A stretch of 7,440 bases of DNA, taken from an uncultured Actinomycetes bacterium. GTDB taxonomy: Bacteria > Actinomycetota > Actinomycetes > Nanopelagicales > Nanopelagicaceae. The stretch lies in contig CAINSH010000244.1 in NCBI GenBank assembly GCA_903852955.1, positions 1 to 7,440 of the forward strand, written 5' to 3'. The translations under genes and the position numbers were made by a program. This document shows, piece by piece, positions 1-5,929 of the stretch (position 1 is the stretch's first letter; every line of letters starts with the position of its first letter). The notes under the pieces were generated by a model. It made no database searches. It saw only the letters and a program-made list of their open reading frames with translations, and was not told where the DNA came from.

Positions 1-2381
1 ATGAGAATGTGCTTACCAAGAGATGGCGCAGAACCTGCACTAGTTACATATGAACGACGTCCATGTGCATCAGTGATTGGCTTCTTATCTAGCGTCAGGA
101 TTGGCTCGTTGCCCATCATGTAACGCTTTTCGCCAGTTGATGAAGTGTGATCATCGACAAACAAAGTACAAAGCATTGCAACAGGCTTTTCAGCACGGTG
201 CTTCACATGTGCTTCCTTGCCCACAAAATCAGCTTCTTTAAGTTTTGGAGTTTGCATTCCAGCTTCTACAACTGTGTATTCAGTTTCTAGTTCTGGACCA
301 TATGCGCGGTAGCACTTTTCTAGTCGACCAGTAGTTCCATACACACCGATTCCAACGGGAATCAAGCCATGATTCTTACCGGCTTCCCATAACGCATCCC
401 ACAGCGCAGGGCCATCAGCCATAGGTACATAGAACTCCCAGCCAAGATCGCCTACATATGAAATACGAGATGCAAGAACTTTGACGCCCTTGATGTCAAT
501 CTCTTTGCATGTGCTGAACTTGAAAGCTTCGTCGCTCATGTCTGCAGACGTAACTTCTTGAACAATCTTGCGTGCATTGGGTCCCCACACACCAAGTGTT
601 GTGTAGTCAGAAGTAATATCTTTAATAGTTGCTGAGCCATCGGCAGGCAAAAGATCTGCGAACCATTTCTTATCAGCCATGCCGTGTGCGCCACCAGTAA
701 CAACGCGGAAGTGATCGGTATCAAGACGCATGATTGTTAAATCTGATTTAAATCCACCGTTTGGACCAAGCACTGGTGTGTAAACAACTCGACCAATTGC
801 AACATCCATCTGACGAAGCGCGGCCTTTTGTACTACGGCCAAAGCTGATGGACCAGTGATATCAAAGTAAGCAAATGCAGTCAGATCGACCATACCTGCG
901 GTTTCGCGCATTTGTAAGTGCTCTGCATTGATAATTGGTGACCACCAACGTGATTCCCATTCAGCCGTGCGTGGCATTACTTTGTCGCCAAATTTTGCAA
1001 CTAAATCTTTATTGCAGTCATACCAGAATGGTCGTTCCCAACCTGCAGTCTCATAAAAGACCGCACCAAGTGCGGCTTCACGGTCATAGTAAGGAGACAG
1101 GCGAACTTTACGATTTGATTCGTACTGTTCTAGTGGGTGAACGATTCCGTAAGTCTTATTAAATGATTCAGCAACACGATCTTTAATGTGCTTTTCTTCT
1201 TTATGGTGTTCGTGGAAGCGAGCAATGTTTGATGCATGAAGATCGATATGTGAATCGCCAAGAACCATCCATTCAGCTACAGACTTTGCAGTTCCTGGGC
1301 CTTCCTTAATCCAAACTGCGGCAACTGACCACAAGTTCTTAACTTCTGGAGTTTCACCCAGGATTGGCATTCCATCTGGTGTGTAAGAAAGGATTCCGTT
1401 AATCGCATATTTTTCGCGGACGTTTTCATCGCCGACAATTGATGGCATAAGTTCGTATGCATGCTCATCTTGAATATCAAAATCTGCTTGTGTAAATGCA
1501 AACTCAGTTGGAGATAAGGCTGCCGTTGCATTTGAAGGTAGGTCTTCTGGAGTGTAAAGAATTGGGCGGTGAGCATATGAACCGATTTCAAGACCGGTAC
1601 CGTGCTGACGCTCGTACATGAACACATCCATGTCGCGAACGATTGGCCATTCAATATCACCCTTGGTGTCTTTAAAGAATGGAACTGGTCCGATGTCTTT
1701 CATCTGGTGAACTGCGGGAGTAAGTGGAATATGTGCCCCGGCCATTGCAGCTAGCTTTGGTGACCAGCAACCAGTTGCAATTACTACGTACTCAGCTTCA
1801 ATTGTTCCTTGATCAGTGACAACTGCTTTAACTTTTCCATTTTCTGTCGTGATGTCTTGAACCTCAACATTTGCAAAAGATTGCAACGCGCCCATCTCTT
1901 GCGCTTTTTCACGCATGATGGTTCCAGTGCGAAGTGAGTCAACAACGCCCACAGTTGGCTGGTAATAACCGCCTAAAATAATGCTTTCATCGATATATGG
2001 AACAAGCTCTTTTACTTCAGCTGGATTAAGGATTCGACCACCTTCGACTCCCCAAGATTTTCCTGATGTAATTCGGCGAGCAAGTTCCTGCATACGCTCT
2101 GGTGTACGGGCAACTTCGATACCACCAGTTTCAGTAAATGTTCCAAACTCTTTGTATTGACGCATACTTTCTGCAGTTATAGCCGTCATCTCTTTAGAGT
2201 GGTCGACGGGAAAAATAAAGTTAGATGCGTGGCCAGTTGATCCACCAGGGTTTGGAAGCGGTCCTTTATCAATCTGGACAATGTCTTTCCAACCTAATTT
2301 TGCAAGGTGGTAAACCATTCCGTTGCCGACGATTCCAGCGCCAATAACAACGCACTTTGCCTTAGCAGGTAACTTACTCAT
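1..2381 (-). CDS. FAD-dependent oxidoreductase with C-terminal GcvT domain (dimethylglycine/sarcosine dehydrogenase family), 3' end cut off
   Basis: This probable cytoplasmic flavoenzyme oxidatively demethylates an N-methylated glycine (dimethylglycine or sarcosine) and passes the one-carbon unit to tetrahydrofolate. 793 codons are visible. The family is about 830 residues long, so roughly 40 are missing at the window edge. Seen: a Rossmann motif GAGIVG at residues 14-19; GGSTGHASNF at 46-55, with His51 where the family attaches FAD covalently; His225 (VHQ) and Tyr256 (MYERQ), which match by context the catalytic His/Tyr pair of Arthrobacter dimethylglycine oxidase; TPDG at 334-337. The GcvT half starts near 440, with AGWER at 446-450. 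Asp547 (KSDLT) sits where T-proteins have their catalytic Asp, and GRLEKCYRAYG spans 685-695. The ATG start has AAGGA 8 bases upstream. It lies 31 bases after the GntR gene, so the two are probably co-transcribed. Family assignment is firm; the exact substrate is inferred. Confidence 0.88.
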   Translation of the reverse strand, partial: MSKLPAKAKCVVIGAGIVGNGMVYHLAKLGWKDIVQIDKGPLPNPGGSTGHASNFIFPVDHSKEMTAITAESMRQYKEFGTFTETGGIEVARTPERMQELARRITSGKSWGVEGGRILNPAEVKELVPYIDESIILGGYYQPTVGVVDSLRTGTIMREKAQEMGALQSFANVEVQDITTENGKVKAVVTDQGTIEAEYVVIATGCWSPKLAAMAGAHIPLTPAVHQMKDIGPVPFFKDTKGDIEWPIVRDMDVFMYERQHGTGLEIGSYAHRPILYTPEDLPSNATAALSPTEFAFTQADFDIQDEHAYELMPSIVGDENVREKYAINGILSYTPDGMPILGETPEVKNLWSVAAVWIKEGPGTAKSVAEWMVLGDSHIDLHASNIARFHEHHKEEKHIKDRVAESFNKTYGIVHPLEQYESNRKVRLSPYYDREAALGAVFYETAGWERPFWYDCNKDLVAKFGDKVMPRTAEWESRWWSPIINAEHLQMRETAGMVDLTAFAYFDITGPSALAVVQKAALRQMDVAIGRVVYTPVLGPNGGFKSDLTIMRLDTDHFRVVTGGAHGMADKKWFADLLPADGSATIKDITSDYTTLGVWGPNARKIVQEVTSADMSDEAFKFSTCKEIDIKGVKVLASRISYVGDLGWEFYVPMADGPALWDALWEAGKNHGLIPVGIGVYGTTGRLEKCYRAYGPELETEYTVVEAGMQTPKLKEADFVGKEAHVKHRAEKPVAMLCTLFVDDHTSSTGEKRYMMGNEPILTLDKKPITDAHGRRSYVTSAGSAPSLGKHIL

Positions 2382-2389
2382 TGATTTAT

Positions 2390-2394
2390 TCCTT
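2390..2394 (-). promoter_or_regulatory. Shine-Dalgarno of the oxidoreductase gene
   Basis: AAGGA (minus strand) lies 8 bases before the ATG at 2379-2381. It supports this start codon. It also contrasts with the promoter-proximal genes here, which lack such a site, and so fits translation from a longer mRNA begun upstream at the GntR gene. Confidence 0.7.
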
Positions 2395-2412
2395 TATCTT
2401 GGTATGTGGTGG

Positions 2413-3075
2413 TTATAAAGATTTTCGAATTTCGGATTCAAAACCTTCAACGTGCTCTTTCATTGCCTTTGTTGCTGCCTTTGGATCATTGCTAGCAATT
2501 GCCTCTAGCAAAGCTCGGTGTTCGATAATTGCATCGGCTAAATGCTCGACGCGATCAAGTGCCATAAACCAAATACGCAACGCATGTGCGTAATAGTTAT
2601 CTAGGGCCGCTGCAAGAAACTCATTGTGTGTGCATTGATAAATGTGGTGATGAATGCGTTGATCAAGACCAATTAAAGTTGGCATATCCAAATCACCTTT
2701 AATGGCATTGATTTCTTCAATTAAATTCTTTGTAATCACTTGATCCGCAGCAGTTGAACGTTGGGCAGCAAGTTCTGCCGCCTTAATCTCAAGAACTGCG
2801 CGAGTTTCAGATAGTTGCGAAAGGTTTGCAACATCTACACGGGAAACAAACATTCCGCGGCGCGGATAAACCTCGATGAGTTTTTCATTAGCTAGCGAGC
2901 GCAACGCTTCACGAATTGGAGTTCGCCCCATCTTTAACGTACTCATCAATGCGCTCTCGCTAATTAATGAACCTGGTTCAAGATCAAGGGTGATGATCAT
3001 TGAGCGGATGCGGCTATAGGCCTGTTCTGACAAAGAGTTACTTTGCCTAGAAAGGATGTGGATAGCCTGACTCAC
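2413..3075 (-). CDS. GntR family transcriptional regulator, FCD subfamily
   Basis: This 220-residue cytoplasmic DNA-binding regulator has the normal length for the FadR/FCD branch. A winged helix-turn-helix covers about residues 14-80, with the family signature MGRTPIREALRSLANEKLI at 49-67 and the wing PRRGMFVS at 71-78. The FCD ligand-binding domain covers about 85-215. Its expected metal ligands are visible as Asp138, His142, His186 and His208, so a metal-assisted carboxylate-type effector is plausible. The start is GTG; in-frame upstream a TGA appears within six codons and there is no ATG before Met26. No Shine-Dalgarno is present, but TATCAT ends 7 bases before the GTG, suggesting a leaderless mRNA. 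A palindromic operator covers that -10, which argues for autoregulation. Position 31 bases before the oxidoreductase gene makes that enzyme the likely regulated target; the ligand is unknown. Confidence 0.93.
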   Translation of the reverse strand: MSQAIHILSRQSNSLSEQAYSRIRSMIITLDLEPGSLISESALMSTLKMGRTPIREALRSLANEKLIEVYPRRGMFVSRVDVANLSQLSETRAVLEIKAAELAAQRSTAADQVITKNLIEEINAIKGDLDMPTLIGLDQRIHHHIYQCTHNEFLAAALDNYYAHALRIWFMALDRVEHLADAIIEHRALLEAIASNDPKAATKAMKEHVEGFESEIRKSL

Positions 3076-3082
3076 ATTGGCG

Positions 3083-3088
3083 ATGATA
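3083..3088 (-). promoter_or_regulatory. -10 box of gntR, leaderless type
   Basis: TATCAT on the minus strand fits TANNNT. Seven bases (CGCCAAT) separate it from the GTG, so transcription would begin at the start codon itself. No convincing -35 hexamer is present at 17-18 bases spacing. The box lies inside the palindromic operator. Confidence 0.5.
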
Positions 3089-3104
3089 TATCAGTGATAT
3101 ACCA
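3084..3104. promoter_or_regulatory. Tandem palindromic operator overlapping the gntR -10 box
   Basis: The site consists of TGATATATCA (3084-3093, a perfect 10-base palindrome), a single G at 3094, and TGATATACCA (3095-3104, one pair off a palindrome). The whole element is also a dyad around 3094 with only one mismatched pair. FCD-type GntR regulators commonly bind short palindromes of the TNGT-N-ACNA kind, close to these units. The two units are 11 bases apart centre to centre, about one helical turn, so two dimers could bind on one face. Covering the -10 would allow repression. Binding by the adjacent regulator is inferred. Confidence 0.6.
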
Positions 3105-3139
3105 ATGCATAGAGGCGCGTGGACGCTAATTACCTCTGA

Positions 3140-3874
3140 TTATCCGAAGTAGTACTTCTTAAAAAGCCAGGCTGAAGCGCCAAAACCCACGCTCAAAATC
3201 AGGGCTCGATAAACGCTGGCCGGCATCCGGGCTGCATAGCGTCCACCATAAGTTCCGCCGATGCTGCCGCCTATAACTAATGCGATGACCGCGGGCCAGA
3301 CCGCCTTGCCGCTGAAGATATAGATGATGTTTGAAACCAGCGAGGTCCAACCGACGATGAGATTTTTAGCCATATTAAGAGTCTTTGGGTCACGGCGGAT
3401 ATCGCGAGCTAGAACGGCAATCACCATCACACCTTGGCCTGGGCCAAAGTATCCGCAGTACAGACCGCTTGCCCCAATACCAATTTTTTCCATGAGCCCA
3501 TGCCGAGCGCCACGATCTGGCTTTGGCTTAATTAAAAAGGTCAAGCTGGCACCAAGTAATAAAAATGGCACCATCTTTTCAAATACGCCGGGCGGGACCG
3601 TTAGCAGTAGGAATGCCCCAGTGGCTGAGCAGAAAATCGAAATAACTATTAGCCGTTTATATTCGCGGAAATAATCGCGCATTTTGTGGCGCACAGAAAT
3701 TAATGCGAAAAAGTTTGCAGGTGTTACGCCCAGGGCATTTGAAATCGCCGCGCTCACTGGGGACATGCCAGTAGCGAGTAAGACCGGATATGAAATAACC
3801 GAAGCGCCCCCAGCCATTCCATTTATTCCACCTACAACAACGCCAACCAGGCCGATGAATAGGTATTCAAGCAT
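3140..3874 (-). CDS. TauE/SafE (TSUP) family membrane permease
   Basis: This is an inner-membrane transporter of the family that exports or moves sulfite, sulfonates and other small organic anions. The 244-residue form has about eight hydrophobic segments (roughly 5-33, 40-61, 75-92, 99-116, 131-156, 167-187, 194-213, 221-239) split by a polar charged stretch near 116-130. The family's internal repeat is visible: GGINGMAGGASVISYP at 15-30 in the first half and GASGLYCGYFGPGQGV at 134-149 in the second. I chose the ATG at 3872-3874 because TATGGT sits 6 bases upstream as a leaderless -10. A TTG at 3887-3889 would add five residues, but its codon lies inside the divergent promoter region. Hand-counted lines within it are about 50-58% GC, against 42-48% in its neighbours. 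The substrate cannot be read from sequence. It is the gene before gntR, separated from it by 64 bases that hold gntR's own promoter. Confidence 0.88.
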   Translation of the reverse strand: MLEYLFIGLVGVVVGGINGMAGGASVISYPVLLATGMSPVSAAISNALGVTPANFFALISVRHKMRDYFREYKRLIVISIFCSATGAFLLLTVPPGVFEKMVPFLLLGASLTFLIKPKPDRGARHGLMEKIGIGASGLYCGYFGPGQGVMVIAVLARDIRRDPKTLNMAKNLIVGWTSLVSNIIYIFSGKAVWPAVIALVIGGSIGGTYGGRYAARMPASVYRALILSVGFGASAWLFKKYYFG

Positions 3875-3880
3875 TGGGTA

Positions 3881-3886
3881 ACCATA
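3881..3886 (-). promoter_or_regulatory. -10 box of tauE-like gene, leaderless type
   Basis: TATGGT on the minus strand fits TANNNT and ends 6 bases (TACCCA) before the ATG at 3872-3874. There is no Shine-Dalgarno. It overlaps the plus-strand -10 of moaD by two bases. If the TTG at 3889 were the real start, this box would lie inside the coding region. Confidence 0.4.
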
Positions 3887-3890
3887 CAAT
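3885..3890 (+). promoter_or_regulatory. -10 box of moaD, leaderless type
   Basis: TACAAT is one base from the TATAAT consensus and ends 6 bases (GGCGCT) before the GTG at 3897. No Shine-Dalgarno precedes the GTG, so a leaderless transcript is likely. No clear -35 is seen. Confidence 0.5.
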
Positions 3891-3896
3891 GGCGCT

Positions 3897-4142
3897 GTGA
3901 GTATGGATATAGAGATTCGCTACTTTGCTGCCGCGCGTGCCGCTGCCGGTGCAAGCTCTGTATTAGTGCAAGCGGGCACGCTTGAATCAATTCTTAACCA
4001 GCAAAGTGAAGGTAATTCAGAATTAACTCGAGTAATTGCGCAATGCTCGTTTCTCGTAGATTCACTTGTTACTGAGGATTTTAATCAATATATAAATCCA
4101 GGAAGCGTTATAGATGTTTTGCCGCGCTTCGCAGGTGGCTAA
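3897..4142 (+). CDS. moaD: MoaD/ThiS family sulfur carrier, probable molybdopterin synthase small subunit
   Basis: This 81-residue ubiquitin-fold protein has the normal length for MoaD. It ends in the required diglycine (RFAGG, 77-81), which is adenylated by a MoeB-type enzyme and converted to a thiocarboxylate that donates sulfur to the molybdopterin precursor in complex with MoaE. The opening IRYFAAARAAAG (7-18) and VIDVLPRFAGG (71-81) are typical of actinobacterial MoaD. ThiS is the alternative, but moeA and mobA nearby favour MoaD. The GTG at 3897 is chosen because TACAAT lies 6 bases upstream; an ATG two codons later (3903) is the alternative. It diverges from the permease gene and converges on moeA with a 24-base gap. 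No moaE or moeB is within the window. Confidence 0.88.
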   Translation: MSMDIEIRYFAAARAAAGASSVLVQAGTLESILNQQSEGNSELTRVIAQCSFLVDSLVTEDFNQYINPGSVIDVLPRFAGG

Positions 4143-4166
4143 GAAATAATTTTAGAGCTTTAAAAC

Positions 4167-5330
4167 CTACTTAGGTAAATCCAACCAACGAACTTGTTCA
4201 CCTGGCGCAGTTATTGCGGTAGTTACAACGGCAAAACCATCTGAATAAGCTAATCCACGTAGCATCGCCGATCCCAAATATGGGGCAACGTGAAACTTGG
4301 CATCAATTAAATTGCCAATTACTAAACGCGTATATCCATCTGGAGCAGTTAACTCACTTGAAGTTGTGATGACCGGTAATTTCTTTTGCGCCTGGCCTAA
4401 CTGTGAAGCAATCACTGGCTGACCAAGGGACACCAGAGCAGCTATTGCAGATTGTGGGTTACCCGGCAATCCAATAATTGCAGTTGCACCTTTTGCTGCC
4501 AATAACATGGGATGGCCGGGTCGTACTTTTACTGTGTCAACCAAAATCTCTGCACCTATTTCATCTAGTGCGCCATGTAGATAATCGCGTGATCCTTGCG
4601 AAGTGCCACCAGTTGTAATGATGATATCTGCAGTGGAACAGGCTTCATTGAGCGCATCTACGACCAAATCAAGTTGATCGAAAATATGTTGAGTGCTAAT
4701 TACTTGCGCACCCATTGCAACTAACCAACCTGGTAATTGTGGTCCAAGCGCATCACGTACAAGTCCATCACTTGGAATACCAGAAAGTTGAATCTCATCG
4801 CCAAGTAAAATTAGTGCAACTCTTGGTTTAATTACTACATCTACATAATCAAGGCCAGTTGCTGAAAGTAAACCAATCATGGCGGGGTTCAAGACGGTAC
4901 CTGCATCAATCAACACATCGCCGGCTTTGCACTCATGTGCAACGGGTCGAATATCTCTATCTTTTTGAACTTCGCCCGACAGTGTGGTGCCAACGACTTG
5001 TGCAGATTCCCACCGTATTACACCAAGTGTTCCCGTTGGAATAACTCCACCAGTTGCGATCATTACAGCTTGCCCAGATTTTAATTCCGTTTTCATTGGC
5101 AATCCAGCTTTGATTTCACCGATTATCTGCCACGGCCCAGTTCCGGCAACGGCGTAACCATCCATTGCTGATGTTGCATATGTTGGAAGATCTACAAGTG
5201 ATTTCACATCGCTTGAAACTGTACGACCCATGCAATCTGAAACGCTCAATTTTTCAGGCTTTAATACCGAAAAATGTGTAGCCGCAATTGTGCGGGCCTC
5301 ATCCCAACTGCCTTCAACTAATGCGCTCAT
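4167..5330 (-). CDS. moeA: MoeA, molybdopterin molybdenumtransferase
   Basis: This cytoplasmic enzyme inserts molybdate into adenylated molybdopterin to give the molybdenum cofactor. At 387 residues it is slightly shorter than the usual 400-410. Visible in order: ATSAMDGYA at 52-60, with Asp57 the conserved active-site acid; IATGG at 91-95; LGDEI at 176-180, with Glu179; VRDALGPQLPGW at 191-202, the actinobacterial form of the segment; TTGGTSQGSRDY at 239-250, with Asp249 retained; RPGHP at 270-274; GLPGNP at 287-292. All main active-site motifs are present, so it should be functional. Its ATG overlaps the mobA stop as ATGA (4 bases). GAGG lies 5 bases before the ATG, so it is co-transcribed and probably translationally coupled with mobA. 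Confidence 0.95.
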   Translation of the reverse strand: MSALVEGSWDEARTIAATHFSVLKPEKLSVSDCMGRTVSSDVKSLVDLPTYATSAMDGYAVAGTGPWQIIGEIKAGLPMKTELKSGQAVMIATGGVIPTGTLGVIRWESAQVVGTTLSGEVQKDRDIRPVAHECKAGDVLIDAGTVLNPAMIGLLSATGLDYVDVVIKPRVALILLGDEIQLSGIPSDGLVRDALGPQLPGWLVAMGAQVISTQHIFDQLDLVVDALNEACSTADIIITTGGTSQGSRDYLHGALDEIGAEILVDTVKVRPGHPMLLAAKGATAIIGLPGNPQSAIAALVSLGQPVIASQLGQAQKKLPVITTSSELTAPDGYTRLVIGNLIDAKFHVAPYLGSAMLRGLAYSDGFAVVTTAITAPGEQVRWLDLPK

Positions 5331-5911
5331 AGCGACCTCAAATATTCCAGAGCAATGGCTAAATCATGAGGAGTATCTACATCAATCATGGCTTTCTCAA
5401 CTTCTGGGCTCATGGGGATCTCTCGAATCTTAAGACCAGCAATTAAGTTGCGCATAGATTCCCCCTGAGTTTGGGCAAATTTTAAAATCGCAATTTCAAG
5501 GGCTTCTCGGCGGTAAATCGCAGCTAACGGCTGTTTAAATCCTTTTGAATCAACATACATAACGGCGTCATCATGTGCTGACATTGCACTAATTAAATGC
5601 ACCATGTGTGAAATAGCAAAAGGCATATCAGTTGCAATCACTCCAATTGTTTCACTGCTACACAAATCTAACGCAGCGGCAATACCTGCAACGGGACCTC
5701 CCCCAGCAGGATCTTCTTGAATACATTGATAATTTACTTCGGATATATGTGGATTTGGACCAACAATGATAATTTCAAATTCACTTGGGATATCACTTAG
5801 CACGTGTTGAATTAATTTTTGATGGCCAAGGATTGCTTGGGATTTATCTGCGCCAAATCTTGAACTCGTGCCGCCACTTAGGACGATGATGCTCGCGGAT
5901 TTGGATTCCAT
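5327..5911 (-). CDS. mobA: MobA, molybdenum cofactor guanylyltransferase
   Basis: This cytoplasmic nucleotidyltransferase joins GMP from GTP to the molybdenum cofactor, giving the bis-MGD form used by DMSO-reductase-type enzymes. The 194 residues match the family's usual length. The N-terminal GTP-binding signature LSGGTSSRFGADK lies at 11-23, with Lys23 conserved. EDPAGGGPVAG follows at 66-76, the metal-binding TDMP at 94-97, QPLAAIYR at 127-134 and DVDTPHDL at 177-184. A CTP-using MocA-type enzyme is the alternative; the R-F-G-ADK signature and length favour MobA. The ATG at 5909-5911 has TATCCT 6 bases upstream and no Shine-Dalgarno, so the mRNA is probably leaderless. It is the first gene of the mobA-moeA pair and diverges from the metallophosphoesterase with 18 bases between start codons. 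Confidence 0.92.
   Translation of the reverse strand: MESKSASIIVLSGGTSSRFGADKSQAILGHQKLIQHVLSDIPSEFEIIIVGPNPHISEVNYQCIQEDPAGGGPVAGIAAALDLCSSETIGVIATDMPFAISHMVHLISAMSAHDDAVMYVDSKGFKQPLAAIYRREALEIAILKFAQTQGESMRNLIAGLKIREIPMSPEVEKAMIDVDTPHDLAIALEYLRSL
5336..5339 (-). promoter_or_regulatory. Shine-Dalgarno of moeA
   Basis: GAGG on the minus strand lies inside the end of mobA, 5 bases before the moeA ATG (5328-5330). It supports this start and fits translation from a mobA-moeA mRNA. Confidence 0.6.
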
Positions 5912-5916
5912 TTGGC

Positions 5917-5923
5917 TAGGATA
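5917..5923. promoter_or_regulatory. Shared divergent -10 element for mobA and the metallophosphoesterase gene
   Basis: TAGGATA carries TAGGAT on the plus strand (5917-5922), 7 bases before the ATG at 5930. It also carries TATCCT on the minus strand (5918-5923), 6 bases before the ATG at 5909-5911. Both fit TANNNT, and both genes lack a Shine-Dalgarno. The predicted start points are 19 bases apart. No good -35 is seen on either side. Confidence 0.5.
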
Positions 5924-5929
5924 CTGACT

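Noticed and set aside
1277..1660. Open frame of 127 codons on the minus strand inside the oxidoreductase gene
   Set aside because: It is out of frame with a well-supported gene, its protein is low in recognisable features, and no ribosome-binding site or motif supports it. It is a shadow frame.
2399..2409. TGGTATGTGG before the oxidoreductase start, resembling half of a GntR operator
   Set aside because: Only one arm matches TGGTAT; the second arm is not complementary, and the gene appears to be served by the upstream gntR promoter.
3111..3137. AGAGG/CCTCT inverted repeat between the permease stop and the gntR promoter, with a small GCGT/ACGC hairpin inside
   Set aside because: The outer stem is only 5 bases, the inner loop only 2, and no T-run follows on the minus strand, so it does not qualify as a Rho-independent terminator.
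3324..3674. Open frame of 116 codons on the plus strand opposite the permease
   Set aside because: It is antisense to a gene with a clear repeated family signature. The protein shows no domain and reflects the complement of membrane-segment codons.
3875..3889. Five-residue N-terminal extension of the permease from a TTG at 3887-3889
   Set aside because: The ATG at 3874 leads straight into the first membrane segment and has a leaderless-type -10. The extension would overlap the divergent -10 boxes. It remains possible.
4150..4165. AT-rich palindrome TTTTAGAG/CTTTAAAA between convergent moaD and moeA
   Set aside because: As a hairpin it has almost no G-C pairs and needs its centre as the loop. 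It could act as a weak bidirectional terminator, but the stem is too unstable to call.
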